64,000 nt of DNA from an uncultured Flavobacteriales bacterium (GTDB lineage Bacteria; Bacteroidota; Bacteroidia; Flavobacteriales_G; Salibacteraceae), in assembly GCA_937899835.1 (NCBI GenBank), contig CALCCE010000096.1:1-64000 (forward strand), in the 5' to 3' direction. Made by a program: the position numbers and the translations under genes. Under the pieces are notes generated by a model. It was not told where the DNA came from. It worked only from the letters and a program-made list of their open reading frames with translations, and searched no databases. Positions 37,053 through 46,252 of the stretch are shown in pieces. Position 1 is the first letter of the stretch. Each line of letters begins with the position of its first letter.

Positions 37053-37715
37053 ATGACCGAACTGCGGCACTTTTCTACTTCAACCGAAGCACGCTTCGCC
37101 CGCTTGGGTACGCCAGGGCCACACGTCCGCACCTTGTGGATGGTGTGCCACGGCTACGGCCAGTTGGCCGAGTATTTCATTCGCCCTTTCGAAACCCTTG
37201 TAGACGAAACTACCCTGGTTGTGGCTCCTGAAGCTTTGCACCGGTTTTACCTCGCTGGGGTAAAAGGCAGAGTAGGCGCCAGTTGGATGACGAAAGAAGA
37301 CCGCGAAACCGACATTCGAAATTACGTTCGGTACCTTGATGGTCTTTACCGTTCAGTGATTGAAACCCTGGACGAATCACTGCTTACGGTGAATGTACTC
37401 GGGTTTTCGCAGGGAGGCGCCACCGTTTGCCGTTGGCTGGCCAACCGGCAGGTGCCCGTCTCCAATCTGGTGCTTTGGGCTTCCACCTTTCCGCCTGATT
37501 TCAATTTTGAGGCAGACCGTGCCCACCTCAACCAAATGAACATTCAAGTAGTGGTAGGAGATGCGGACGAGTACCTGAATACCAGCTATTTAGATAACCA
37601 AAGAGCGTTTTTAGACCAAAACGGAATTCAGTATACTTTTACTCCATTTCAAGGGACGCACCGCATCGATGCCAAGGTTTTGCTCCGATTGGCAAAGCGC
37701 CTTGCCGACCAATAG
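37053..37715 (+). CDS. Carboxylesterase/phospholipase-type alpha/beta hydrolase
   Basis: 220 residues from ATG 37053; the open frame reaches 36945 but the added 36 residues precede the promoter box. Motifs: LWMVCHGYGQLAEYF (oxyanion), LGFSQGGATVCRW (nucleophile Ser ~119), GDADEYL (acid ~169) and THRIDAKVL (His ~204). This is the YpfH/Abhydrolase_2 small serine-esterase type. Cytoplasmic, substrate unknown. The permease gene follows 71 nt later on the same strand. Confidence 0.87.
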   Translation: MTELRHFSTSTEARFARLGTPGPHVRTLWMVCHGYGQLAEYFIRPFETLVDETTLVVAPEALHRFYLAGVKGRVGASWMTKEDRETDIRNYVRYLDGLYRSVIETLDESLLTVNVLGFSQGGATVCRWLANRQVPVSNLVLWASTFPPDFNFEADRAHLNQMNIQVVVGDADEYLNTSYLDNQRAFLDQNGIQYTFTPFQGTHRIDAKVLLRLAKRLADQ

Positions 37716-37786
37716 TTTCCCGGAAGATTTTTACATTGCAATAAGAATCGAACACCTTTGCCCACCTTCAAATCTTTGGATTAAAA

Positions 37787-38905
37787 ATGATTTTTAATCA
37801 CGTTACCCGAACCGTCTTCGGGATTCTGTTTCTATTGCTGCTCACAGTGGTGGGAATCTGGTTTTTTTGGACGGTCCGCACCATTTTGGTATATGTAGCC
37901 ATTTCGGTGGTATTGTCCCTCATTGGTCGTCCCATTCTTCGGTTGCTCGATCGGGTGAAATTGGGTAAAAAAGACCTTCCTGATTCCATAAAATCACTGA
38001 TTTGTATTGGGCTTATGCTGAGCTTGCTGGCGGGTTTTGTGGGCATTTTTGTACCCTTGGTAGCCGAAGAGATTCGCATTATTTCATCCATCGACCCAGA
38101 GGCAGTGGCCACCAACCTCGAAGGTCCGATTCAGGAATTAGAAACCTGGGTAGGTCAATACGACATTGGCGCCAACCCCGATGAAACCAACCGGGAATTT
38201 TTGGAGCGTAAGTTGACCAGTGTGATCGACCTCACGCAAGTTTCCAACATTTTTGGGCAGCTCATCGGAACCTTGGGCAATTTGTCGATGGCCCTTTTTT
38301 CCATTTTATTCATCACTTTTTTCTTGCTCAAGGACCGAAAAATCATCAGCAATACCGTCAGCGCCATTACTCCCGATCTCTACATGGAGCAGGTGTTGGA
38401 AGTGTTGCAGCATTCGCGCCAAACCCTTACCCGCTATTTTACCGGCATCTTGCTGCAAGTATCCATTGTGACCACATTGCTCACCATCGGCTTGTGGATA
38501 CTCGGAGTAGAAAATGCTATAGTGATTGGGTTTTTTGGTGGTGTGATCAACGTTATCCCTTTTGTGGGCCCGTTCATAGGGGCGGCTTTTGGTATTGTGA
38601 TTACCCTGTCCACCAACCTCGACCTGAACTTTGTGGATGGGATGTTGCCCCTCGCTTTAGGCGTAGCAGCAGTGTTTCTCACTGTGCAATTGTTAGACAA
38701 TTTCTTGCTACAGCCCATTATCTTTTCCAACAGCGTCAATGTGCATCCATTAGAAATATTTCTGGTCATTCTCATTGCTGGCAATCTTGCCGGCGTGGCA
38801 GGCTTGATTCTCGCCATACCATCTTATTCTTTCCTGCGCATCATTGCACGCGAATTTTTGTCCCAGTTTAAGTTGGTTCGCTCGCTTACTTCTAACTTGG
38901 ATTAG
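37787..38905 (+). CDS. AI-2E family transporter (PerM/UPF0118)
   Basis: 372 residues, about eight membrane helices. The pattern is that of PF01594: N-terminal helices (GILFLLLLTVVGIWFFW, TILVYVAISVVLSLIGRPIL), a long cytoplasmic/periplasmic stretch (~100-170), then FFLLKDRKII, LGVENAIVIGFFGGVINVIPFVGPFIGA and a C-terminal HPLEIFLVILIAGNLAGVAGLILAIP. Family members export diverse small molecules or act in Na+/H+ exchange; the AI-2 label is historical. Close spacing (14 nt) links it to the acetyltransferase downstream. Confidence 0.92.
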   Translation: MIFNHVTRTVFGILFLLLLTVVGIWFFWTVRTILVYVAISVVLSLIGRPILRLLDRVKLGKKDLPDSIKSLICIGLMLSLLAGFVGIFVPLVAEEIRIISSIDPEAVATNLEGPIQELETWVGQYDIGANPDETNREFLERKLTSVIDLTQVSNIFGQLIGTLGNLSMALFSILFITFFLLKDRKIISNTVSAITPDLYMEQVLEVLQHSRQTLTRYFTGILLQVSIVTTLLTIGLWILGVENAIVIGFFGGVINVIPFVGPFIGAAFGIVITLSTNLDLNFVDGMLPLALGVAAVFLTVQLLDNFLLQPIIFSNSVNVHPLEIFLVILIAGNLAGVAGLILAIPSYSFLRIIAREFLSQFKLVRSLTSNLD

Positions 38906-38919
38906 TACCTTCCTTTCAC

Positions 38920-39474
38920 ATGTTCCCCTCAGCCATAAACACCCCTCGCACACTGCTCCGAAAATACCATTCGGAAGATAGTGCTACTATCCTGAAGTTG
39001 TTGCAAGCCAACCGGGAACGCCTGGTCTCCAGCTTTCCTGCTACCTACATCAAGCTAAGCAATGTGGAAAAGCTCGGTAAATGGCTGGAAGAAGAAATGC
39101 CTGCCGCCTGGGAAAACAAGCAGATGTATCCGCTGGGCTTATGGCACAAGCAATCCGGAGACTATTTTGGCCAGGTTACGTTGCGCAACATCGACCACTC
39201 GGTTCGCAAAGCCGAATTGGGTTACTACCTCAGTCAGGATTATGAAGGTCGGGGCCTGATGTCGGAAGTATTGGCCAGCTTGATTGAGGTGGCCTTCGAT
39301 GAGTTGGAACTCAACCGCCTGTATGTGCGCATCATGTTACGAAACAAGCGGTCGGTGCGCTTGATCGAGCGATGTGGTTTTCGCTATGAGGGTACCTTAC
39401 GGCAGGACTTTCGCAGCTTCTTTGGGAATTTGGAAGATGTGATGATCTACGGCCTGTTGCGGGAGGAGTACTAA
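38920..39474 (+). CDS. GNAT acetyltransferase, RimJ/RimL type
   Basis: 184 residues. INTPRTLLRKYHSEDSATILKLL is the RimJ/RimL N-terminal signature. The acetyl-CoA loop is LSQDYEGRGLMSEVLASLIEVAF (Q/R-x-x-G-x-G/A region), followed by LNRLYVRIMLRNKRSVRLIERCGFRYEGTLRQDF, the conserved 'N.rS..l.ekcGF..EG' ending. It probably N-acetylates a protein terminus or a small amine, using acetyl-CoA. Likely co-transcribed with the permease gene. Confidence 0.92.
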   Translation: MFPSAINTPRTLLRKYHSEDSATILKLLQANRERLVSSFPATYIKLSNVEKLGKWLEEEMPAAWENKQMYPLGLWHKQSGDYFGQVTLRNIDHSVRKAELGYYLSQDYEGRGLMSEVLASLIEVAFDELELNRLYVRIMLRNKRSVRLIERCGFRYEGTLRQDFRSFFGNLEDVMIYGLLREEY

Positions 39475-39542
39475 GGTCCTTATCCACAAAGCGCTGTTAT
39501 TTAATTTTCAGGCAAAGGGCATCCTTCAGGCGTTTGGGCAGC

Positions 39543-39550
39543 TAAATTTG
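39543..39550 (+). promoter_or_regulatory. -7 box TAAATTTG, 5 nt before ATG 39556
   Basis: Exact TAnnTTTG match; predicts a leaderless or near-leaderless mRNA for the Rrf2 gene. Confidence 0.55.
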
Positions 39551-39555
39551 AGGAT

Positions 39556-39987
39556 ATGCTTACGTCCACTCGCTTCATTACTTCCATCTATCTCTGTTTG
39601 TTACTCGCCTGGAAAAACAACGGTTTGTTGACTTCCAGCTGGTTGGCCAAACGTGTACAAACCAATCCAGTAGTGGTTCGGCGGTTGTTGGCCCTGCTGC
39701 GTGATGCCCAATTGGTGCACAGTGAGCCCGGCACGCAGGGCGGCTATCGGCTTGCCAAATCTGCTGAAGAAATTTCGCTGTGGGACATTTACCAGGCCAT
39801 CATGCAGCGAGAACTGTACACCGAAACCAATTTTGCCGAAGACTGCCCGGTAGCCAGTCAATTGGATCAGGCGCTGGAACCTACCTTTCTAATGGCCGAA
39901 ATGTCCATGGGTGTCACATTCGAGCAAACCCGTTTGAGCGACATGTTAACACGCAGCCTACCCCGAATCGAAGCTTCTGCGGCTTAA
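39556..39987 (+). CDS. Rrf2 family transcriptional regulator
   Basis: 143 residues with the Rrf2 winged-helix: LLTSSWLAKRVQTNPVVVRRLLALLRDAQLVHSEPGTQGGYRLAKSAEEISLWDIYQAI. Only Cys 14 in the N-terminal helix and the Cys in EDCPVASQL are present, not the three-Cys cluster of IscR/NsrR, so it is probably not an Fe-S sensor; it looks closer to the YwnA type. Its 3' end overlaps the convergent membrane-protein gene by 4 bp. Confidence 0.9.
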   Translation: MLTSTRFITSIYLCLLLAWKNNGLLTSSWLAKRVQTNPVVVRRLLALLRDAQLVHSEPGTQGGYRLAKSAEEISLWDIYQAIMQRELYTETNFAEDCPVASQLDQALEPTFLMAEMSMGVTFEQTRLSDMLTRSLPRIEASAA

Positions 39988-41513
39988 CTCTCCTTTTTTT
40001 CTGCTTGGTTTTCTTCGGGAAACCGGACTTTCAACTTGCGATAAGCTTCCACATCGGCCCAGGTATGTGAGGGCCATCCGTGCACCTCATACTCCCGAAT
40101 AAAATTCCGGGCCTTGTTGGCCAACACCTTTTCGAAATCGGCGATTTGGAGCAAGTGCACCCAAATTACCTCATTTTTTTTGTGAGCTGCCATCTGAGCT
40201 TCAATGTTGTCCAGGTGTTCAAAGAGCATCGGATAGGTAGTTGGAGAAAGCTGTAAATAGTAATCGATGTCGATTTCGTTGGCCTTGTGGTGGTGGAGGT
40301 TGGTGCCGGCGATCCATGCGCTATGATCCACCAGAGATGCTAGCACGAAGGTTCCCACCACGGCCCAGGAGTTGATTCGAATGAGCCAAAAAGCGCTTTT
40401 CCGTTGATACACTTTCCAGGCCAGGGCAGCCAATCCAAATAAGGTAAGGCCCAGGAAGTAGATCACGAAAATTCGGCCGGGAGCCAGGCCGTGAAAATCA
40501 ACATAGTAGCCGTTGCGAAGGAACACCGAAACAGTAAGCAGGATGTTTTGACCGATCCAACAATAGGCAAAGAGCTTTAGCCATCGGTTGCCTCGAAAAA
40601 AGTTGAGGTTGCCTCGGAAGAAAAATAGTACAGTGGCCATGGAAAGCAAAATGCTGAACACCAACAAGCCAGTTCCATCGTGCACAAAATCTTTGAGGCT
40701 AAAGCCGTTGGGCACCGAAAAACCAAACCATATCCACTTGATGTCGATAATGTTGACCACCAGCAGCAATAGGTTTAAGGCCAGAAGAGCGACTACCCAT
40801 TGTGCGTTTTCGAGTTGAAGCGCTCTCCAGCCAATTTTTCTGGATTTTATGGGCAAGCGTTTTCGAAGCAGTTCGGTTGAACCATGGTCCCATTTTTCCA
40901 GATCGGTCGCCCAAAGCTGCTGCCAAAAGGTGGCGATGATCCAAAGACCCAAACCCATGAAAAGCATCCAGGCGATGGAAACATCTTCGAACCAGGTTCC
41001 CAGCCATTTCCATGAGTTAGCCGACCATTGACCCAATACCGGGTTGGCTGTGGCGTAGATGGCAAAGAAAACGATGACCAATGCCAGGGGCCACACCGAA
41101 AAGTAGGCTACCCGAGCTACGGGGATTTTGATGAACGCAGGTTTGGGTAAATTTTTAAAGGCTTGTGCCGGAGCCACAAAAAATTGAAAGAGACTTTGGA
41201 GAAAAGGCAAATAAGGGGAAGTATAGCTCGGCTGTCGGAGCAAAACACTGTTGACCGTTAGCAGCAGGAAAAAGGTGAAAAAGGCGATGCTACTCCCAAT
41301 AAAGGCTGCACCACAACCAACGAGGAGTTGTAGCGTCAGCAGGATCAGCACTTTGCGGTGACGTAGCGATTGGGGATGATTTAGCCCAAGCACCACCAGC
41401 AGGAACAGGCCAAAAAGAAGGAGGTTGACTCCTGGGTTTTCTTTCCAGAAAAGCACATGAAAAATGGGTAGGGCAAGCCAAACCGGCTTTTTGAGTAGAG
41501 GGGAGTTAAGCAT
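39984..41513 (-). CDS. DUF4153/DUF4173-type multi-pass membrane protein
   Basis: 509 residues, about 11-13 hydrophobic helices across residues ~10-410 and a soluble C-terminal tail (~415-509). The pattern of an early LLFGLFLLVVLGLNHP, IKWIWFG, and GRIFVIYFLGLTLFGLAAL with a hydrophilic end fits the DUF4153/DUF4173 families. Function unknown. Start ATG 41513. The upstream 60 bp hold an AGGAG...CTCCT inverted repeat (41519-41537) but no exact -7 box. Confidence 0.75.
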   Translation of the reverse strand: MLNSPLLKKPVWLALPIFHVLFWKENPGVNLLLFGLFLLVVLGLNHPQSLRHRKVLILLTLQLLVGCGAAFIGSSIAFFTFFLLLTVNSVLLRQPSYTSPYLPFLQSLFQFFVAPAQAFKNLPKPAFIKIPVARVAYFSVWPLALVIVFFAIYATANPVLGQWSANSWKWLGTWFEDVSIAWMLFMGLGLWIIATFWQQLWATDLEKWDHGSTELLRKRLPIKSRKIGWRALQLENAQWVVALLALNLLLLVVNIIDIKWIWFGFSVPNGFSLKDFVHDGTGLLVFSILLSMATVLFFFRGNLNFFRGNRWLKLFAYCWIGQNILLTVSVFLRNGYYVDFHGLAPGRIFVIYFLGLTLFGLAALAWKVYQRKSAFWLIRINSWAVVGTFVLASLVDHSAWIAGTNLHHHKANEIDIDYYLQLSPTTYPMLFEHLDNIEAQMAAHKKNEVIWVHLLQIADFEKVLANKARNFIREYEVHGWPSHTWADVEAYRKLKVRFPEENQAEKKES

Positions 41514-41590
41514 CTTAGAAGGAGTTAGGTTAGGCTCCTAACGATTTTGGTGAACACTTAGTATGATCCGGTTTTGCAAGCAGAAGGCAT

Positions 41591-41628
41591 AAAAAAATCC
41601 CCGTTTAACTCAGTTAAAGCGGGGATTT
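41591..41628 (-). terminator. Intrinsic terminator of the 42517-41651 lipoprotein gene
   Basis: AAATCCCCG...CGGGGATTT (41595-41603 / 41620-41628) encloses TTTAACT...AGTTAAA, giving a nearly continuous stem; on the minus strand it ends in a T7 run (41597-41591). Confidence 0.88.
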
Positions 41629-41650
41629 GAGGTCTTTGGGAATGCCGCAA

Positions 41651-42517
41651 TTAGCGCAGGAGAATATCGTAATCCCGGTTGCCAATGGAGACAGTGGCAT
41701 TTTGGTCGCAGTCGCCATCGCCATAATCGATGGTGCGAGTTTTGAGATCGTTGGGACGAATTTCCATTTCCCCGGCGGTAATCCACCTACAATCCAACTC
41801 AACGCGGAGTGCCTCTGTAATTTCTACTTCAAAATCGCGGCCAGCACGGCTGGTACCACTTCCTGATCCGGTGATGAGGTATACATCGTCTAAAATACCC
41901 GTGATTCCGTCGGTTAGAAAGTTGGTGTTTTCCCCTTCAATCCACTCACGGTTGCGGGTGGAATTCCAGGTTACCACCTCACCCTCGGGGGTGGTGATGC
42001 GGGCACCGCTCACCTCGATGGAAAAATTGAGGTTGTTGTTGCCGTTGCGGCCGTTGTTGGTCACTTTTCGAGTACCATCTACCTGATAGTCGTTAACGGT
42101 ATAATTTTCGGTGGTGATGGTCATCACCGAGCCGTCGTTTCGGTAGTAGTCCGTCAAGGTATACACCAATTTCCCGGTGCGGGTGCGTCCATCGGTTCCG
42201 GTGCAGGGAGAAGTGCCGAAATCAACATCAATGGTTTTGGGAAAGCTAGGATCGGGCCATGCGGGATTTACCGTTACCGTGGCACAGCTACCAAAAGAAT
42301 ACACCATCTCGGTTTTTCCCTCTTCGTCCAGCTCTTCGCCTTTGGCTGCTTCTTCCGCCACTTTGTGTACATCGTTGAAGAAATTTTCGGCGAGGTTGTT
42401 GTCTTCGGAAGCGTTCGTTTCCCGGTTCAGGCGGTATTTTTCGCAAGAACTAAATGTAAGGACGGTTAGCAGCGCAAAAGCCGGGAGCAAAAAAGTCAGG
42501 GCAGCATTTCTTTTCAT
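41651..42517 (-). CDS. Bacteroidota lipoprotein, tandem paralogue A
   Basis: 288 residues from ATG 42517 (MKRNAALTFLLPAFALLTVLTFSSC, lipobox Cys 25); the frame extends to 42583 without a signal-like sequence. The mature part includes GTDGRTRTGKLVYTLTDYYRNDGSVMTITTENYTV ... VDGTRKVTNNG ... REWIEGENTNFLTDGITGILDDVYLITGSGSGTSRAG and ends RPNDLKTRTIDYGDGDCDQNATVSI. The 42718-43596 gene encodes a clear paralogue with the same block order. Secreted beta-rich lipoprotein, function unknown. Two palindromes lie in its leader. Confidence 0.8.
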   Translation of the reverse strand: MKRNAALTFLLPAFALLTVLTFSSCEKYRLNRETNASEDNNLAENFFNDVHKVAEEAAKGEELDEEGKTEMVYSFGSCATVTVNPAWPDPSFPKTIDVDFGTSPCTGTDGRTRTGKLVYTLTDYYRNDGSVMTITTENYTVNDYQVDGTRKVTNNGRNGNNNLNFSIEVSGARITTPEGEVVTWNSTRNREWIEGENTNFLTDGITGILDDVYLITGSGSGTSRAGRDFEVEITEALRVELDCRWITAGEMEIRPNDLKTRTIDYGDGDCDQNATVSIGNRDYDILLR

Positions 42518-42573
42518 GAGATTCGGTTTTGAGGAGGGCCAATCGAAGCGCTCCGTTAGTTTCAGGTCTATGA

Positions 42574-42600
42574 CTTTGGCCAAAGCAAAGGGTTTAACCC
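42574..42600. promoter_or_regulatory. Two adjacent palindromes upstream of paralogue A
   Basis: CTTTGGCCAAAG (42574-42585, perfect) and GGGTTTAACCC (42590-42600), 4 bp apart, 57 bp before the start at 42517. Candidate operators; no regulator gene adjacent. Confidence 0.4.
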
Positions 42601-42717
42601 TACCGAAATAAAAATACGGATAAAGACCCGAATATTAAATGTAAGTTGTTGTATAAGAATAGATTGTGAGCCTTTGAAAAGCGGAGGGAAATTGGAGGAG
42701 GTGCCGTTGAAAAGGAC

Positions 42718-43596
42718 CTAACGCTGATTGAAATTGTTGTCAATAATTCGGTCGCTTTCCCAAGAAACGACCACCTCTTGTTCACAGGTGCCGTCTCCAA
42801 AGTTGGCCGTTCGCAAATCGTTGGGTTCAGGAGGCGTTACCTCCATAGTGCCTGAAGTGATGTACAAACAATCCATATCAATCCGCAAACCATCAATGAT
42901 TTCGATGCCAATATTGCCATCGTCATTCTCTGTAACACAGCCCGTGCCCGTTTCGGTGTATACATCGTCTACCAAACCCCTGCGGCCGTCGTCCGCCAAA
43001 CGCGTATCCTCGCCCTCAATCCAAACCCGTATGCGGGTAGCGTTCCAATCAATTTCGTTGTTGGTAGGCGTAGTGATTTGGCCATCGCGGGTCAGTACCT
43101 CAAACTGTAGATTTCCGTTGGCATTGGCCCCTAAGTTGGTGACCGTTCGTGTGCCACTTATGCTGTGAAAGTCGATTTGAAGGTTTTCCGGCATTATTTC
43201 CATCACTGCTCCCGGGTTGCGAAATGCATCGCTCAGGCGCACCAATAAAAGACCGCTTCTGGTACGGCCATCAATGCCATCGCAGAGGGAATCGAAGGTG
43301 ACGGATATCACCTTGGGAAACGTTGGATCAGGCCAATCCGGGATAACACTTACGGTGGCGCACGGACCAAAAGAGTAGGGGATGGCGCTAAGAAATTGTT
43401 CGGATTGTTCCTCGCCTTTGGCGACTTCTTCTGCCATCTTGTGCAGGTCATTGAACATCACTTCTCCGATGCAGTTGGCAGAGGAAAATCGGGTGGATTC
43501 ATTGACGTCAGGATCTTTGAGGCACGCGGATAAAACCGGTATAGCGATCAGGAGTAAAAGTAACTGAAAGCGGTTTGGATGGGCCTTACTTCTCAT
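42718..43596 (-). CDS. Bacteroidota lipoprotein, tandem paralogue B
   Basis: 292 residues from ATG 43596 (MRSKAHPNRFQLLLLLIAIPVLSAC, lipobox Cys). It shares with paralogue A the blocks PYSFGPCATVSVIPDWPDPTFPKVISV, DGIDGRTRSGLLLVRLSDAFRNPGAVMEI, SGTRTVTNLG, RVWIEGEDTRLADDGRRGLVDDVYTETG and LRTANFGDGTCEQEVVV. The pair probably arose by tandem duplication, 200 bp apart. Role unknown; anchored to the envelope. Confidence 0.8.
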   Translation of the reverse strand: MRSKAHPNRFQLLLLLIAIPVLSACLKDPDVNESTRFSSANCIGEVMFNDLHKMAEEVAKGEEQSEQFLSAIPYSFGPCATVSVIPDWPDPTFPKVISVTFDSLCDGIDGRTRSGLLLVRLSDAFRNPGAVMEIMPENLQIDFHSISGTRTVTNLGANANGNLQFEVLTRDGQITTPTNNEIDWNATRIRVWIEGEDTRLADDGRRGLVDDVYTETGTGCVTENDDGNIGIEIIDGLRIDMDCLYITSGTMEVTPPEPNDLRTANFGDGTCEQEVVVSWESDRIIDNNFNQR

Positions 43597-43718
43597 AGTA
43601 TTGGGGGTAATCGTGGAGCTTATGCCATAGTGATGCATTTCCAAGGCAATAGCGTTGGCAACAACCTAAATCAATGCAATTAACATTGAAATGGCCCTAA
43701 AATAGAAAAAAGAAAAGG

Positions 43719-44891
43719 TTAGGAGGGTACCGCTTCGGCGGCAAATTCGTACTCCATGTAGTCTGTTACTACATTGTAGAGTGTGTCTCGTTCAACGGGA
43801 TGGCGGTTGGCACCTTTGATCAGGTTGACCAATTGTTCAGTGGTAAGGGCTGGGTTTTGCTCTTCCGATCCGGCCATGGAATAAATTTTAGTACTGTCGT
43901 CGATGGTGCCGTCCACATCATTCACCCCGTAAGAAAGCAGAAGCTGGGTCGTTTCCCGGCCAATCATTGGCCAATAAGCTTTCAGGTGAGGAAAGTTATC
44001 CATGTAAATGCGCGAAACTGCGTAAGTGCGCAAATCCTCCACTACAGACACTTCGTCAATGCTCGACATTTGGTTGTTGCCGTTGCGAAACTTCAAAGGA
44101 ATGAAGGTGTTGAAGCCACCTGTCTTGTCTTGCAACTGCCGTAAACGATTCATGTGATCGATGCGATGGCTTGCTTTGTCGTAGTGGCCATACAGCATGG
44201 TGGCATTGGATGGCATGCCTAATTTGTGAGCCGTTTCATGGATTTCCAACCACTGGGCACTGGTGCACTTGTCCTTGCAAATGATTTTCCGAATTTCTTC
44301 GTCAAAAATTTCGGCACCGCCTCCCGGAAGTGAATCCTGACCGTGGTCTTTCAAAATTTGAAGCCCTTCTTCGAAAGACACTTTGGCTTTGCGGCACATG
44401 AACTCAAGTTCTACGGCAGTAAATGCTTTGACGTGGAGCTCAGGGCGAATTTCTTTGATGTTTTTGATGAGGTTGGCAAAGTAATGCAGCCCCATTCGAG
44501 GATGAACGCCACCAACAATGTGAACTTCGGTCACGGGCTGGCCTTCGTAACCTCTAACGGTATCGTAAATCTGCTCTTCGGTCATTTCCCAGGCGCTGTA
44601 TTCGCCACGGTCGCGGATGAGCCTGGAGTAGGAGCAAAACTTGCAATCGAACACGCAGATGTTGGTGGGCTCGATGTGAAAATTGCGGTTGAAGTAAGTG
44701 AGATCACCATGCCGGCGGTCGCGAATGTGGTTGGCAAGTACACCCAGGTAGCCGAGCTCTGCCTTTTCAAACAACAGCACGCCTTCTTCAAAAGAAACGC
44801 GTTCTTGTGCAACTACTTTCTCTGCAATCTTTTGCAGGTCTTTACCAAGAGACGAATTCTTCAGCAGGACCTCAATTTTTTCCTCACTCAT
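43719..44891 (-). CDS. mqnE: Aminofutalosine synthase MqnE (radical SAM)
   Basis: 390 residues. The radical-SAM cluster motif is CVFDCKFC (Cys 79, 83, 86; CX3CX2C) within HIEPTNICVFDCKFCSYSR. HIVGGVHPRMGLHYFANLI, AFTAVELEF, LPGGGAEIFDEEIRKIICKDK and MPSNATMLYGHYDKASHRIDHMNRLRQLQD are MqnE/MqnC-family segments, and the HRIDHMNRLR form is that of MqnE. It joins SAM radical chemistry to 3-[(1-carboxyvinyl)oxy]benzoate to make aminodeoxyfutalosine, the second step of the futalosine route to menaquinone. No other mqn gene is in the window. TATTTTTG at 44908-44915 is its likely -7 box. Confidence 0.95.
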   Translation of the reverse strand: MSEEKIEVLLKNSSLGKDLQKIAEKVVAQERVSFEEGVLLFEKAELGYLGVLANHIRDRRHGDLTYFNRNFHIEPTNICVFDCKFCSYSRLIRDRGEYSAWEMTEEQIYDTVRGYEGQPVTEVHIVGGVHPRMGLHYFANLIKNIKEIRPELHVKAFTAVELEFMCRKAKVSFEEGLQILKDHGQDSLPGGGAEIFDEEIRKIICKDKCTSAQWLEIHETAHKLGMPSNATMLYGHYDKASHRIDHMNRLRQLQDKTGGFNTFIPLKFRNGNNQMSSIDEVSVVEDLRTYAVSRIYMDNFPHLKAYWPMIGRETTQLLLSYGVNDVDGTIDDSTKIYSMAGSEEQNPALTTEQLVNLIKGANRHPVERDTLYNVVTDYMEYEFAAEAVPS

Positions 44892-44907
44892 TCCGCACAG
44901 CTTTCCA

Positions 44908-44915
44908 CAAAAATA
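44908..44915 (-). promoter_or_regulatory. -7 box TATTTTTG for mqnE
   Basis: Exact TAnnTTTG match on the minus strand, 16 nt before ATG 44891, inside the 39-bp gap after the protease gene. Confidence 0.5.
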
Positions 44916-44930
44916 ACCCGAAATTGGTAT

Positions 44931-46226
44931 TTAATGTTCAAGCACTTGCACCTTTTTGGTAGCAATACCAAAGGGAGTGGTGAGTTCGACAAGGTAAAGG
45001 CCGGCGGGTTGTTGCGAAAGGTCAATGGGCAGGTTGCCAGAGTAGAATTGTGTGAACTGGTTGCGCTCCACTACCTGCCCCAATTGATTGTAGACCCGAA
45101 GATCGACCGTAGAAGGGGCATTGAATTCGATATAGGCAGTAAATTCGCCCGTACTCGGGTTGGGAAATACCGATAAACTTTCTGAAAAATCAGAGCCGCG
45201 CCAACTGGGAACACTGTTCAGTGAGCAGCCGTTTGAACTTTTCAACCCCGGACGCTGCACGTCTATGGTAGCCAACATGCGTTGCTTTTGGCCCGCCGTA
45301 AAAAGGTTCATGCACGCATCGTTAGAATAATCCATGTAGTTCATAAACATGTCGCCTCCATCAGCATTGTTGTTACAACTGAATTGGGGAAAAGAAGGAC
45401 AACCAGACGTGAAAGTTTCTTGCTCTGGGGTGTCGGCCACGCCATCGTTACCACAAAAAGCATCTCCCCAAATGTGTTCCAGGTTGAACCAATGCCCCAA
45501 CTCGTGTGTGGTGGTGCGCCCTAAATTATAGGGAGGAGTAGCGGTGCCAATATTTCCAAAATAGCGGTAATCGATCACCATTCCGTCACGGTTGGCGGGA
45601 GCTACACCCGGCTGAAAGGTAAAACCAAGAATACCATCACCAATTTGGCATACCCAAATGTTGAGATAAGAATCGGGGTCCCAGATGTCGTGCCCACCGG
45701 AGGCAGTGAGGTAGTAAGCACTCGTATTGCCAATATTATCTACCGAGGTGGTGGTATAGGTGACTCCCGAGGTGTAATTGCCGTTAGGATCGGTATCGGC
45801 CAGGCAAAAATCAATTTCGGTGTCGGCGGCCACCGAAGAAAAAACATTGGGCGTAAGCACCTTATCAGGATTGCTTCGTCGAAAATCTTGAGAAAGCACA
45901 TCGATTTGCGAACGGATCTGATCGTAGTAGATAGGGGGCATACCCGGCCCGGTAAGCACGTGAACGACCACCGGAATGATAATTACAGCGTCTTGGCTGG
46001 TACTTGGATGCGTGGCGATCCACTCGTCGATCTGGGCATTGATGTCTGCACGACGGGCGTCCAAACCAGGGTCTGATGCACGCATCTCCTGATGCTTGTG
46101 GTGGGTGTGGCACCGAATGACTGTAGCTGGGTCTACCGGTGTTGGTGTATCTTGTGCAGCGAGCGTGCTTGCAAAACAGCTGGACAGCAGTAAACAAGTG
46201 AAAACCCGTTGAATAGAAATAAGCAT
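44931..46226 (-). CDS. Pappalysin-like (M43) zinc metalloprotease with T9SS type A sorting domain
   Basis: 431 residues. Signal peptide (MLISIQRVFTCLLLSSCFASTLAAQ), a prodomain region with RCHTHHKHQE, then the protease domain with IIIPVVVHVL (~84) and the extended zinc motif HELGHWFNLEH (His 241, Glu 242, His 245, His 251) and a downstream FMNYMDYSNDACMNLFTAGQKQRM Met-turn, as in ulilysin/cytophagalysin M43B enzymes. The C-terminus (LSVFPNPSTGEFTAYI ... QQPAGLYLVEL ... KVQVLEH) is a T9SS type A domain. Secreted endoprotease. Divergent from the response regulator with abutting promoters. Confidence 0.92.
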   Translation of the reverse strand: MLISIQRVFTCLLLSSCFASTLAAQDTPTPVDPATVIRCHTHHKHQEMRASDPGLDARRADINAQIDEWIATHPSTSQDAVIIIPVVVHVLTGPGMPPIYYDQIRSQIDVLSQDFRRSNPDKVLTPNVFSSVAADTEIDFCLADTDPNGNYTSGVTYTTTSVDNIGNTSAYYLTASGGHDIWDPDSYLNIWVCQIGDGILGFTFQPGVAPANRDGMVIDYRYFGNIGTATPPYNLGRTTTHELGHWFNLEHIWGDAFCGNDGVADTPEQETFTSGCPSFPQFSCNNNADGGDMFMNYMDYSNDACMNLFTAGQKQRMLATIDVQRPGLKSSNGCSLNSVPSWRGSDFSESLSVFPNPSTGEFTAYIEFNAPSTVDLRVYNQLGQVVERNQFTQFYSGNLPIDLSQQPAGLYLVELTTPFGIATKKVQVLEH

Positions 46227-46252
46227 AGGGTTAAGGGTTGAAGGTAGTAGAT

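Noticed and set aside
44343-45176. 277-codon plus-strand open frame antisense to mqnE and the M43 protease
   Set aside because: Product is low in family-like features and spans two well-supported genes on the other strand; it is a shadow frame.
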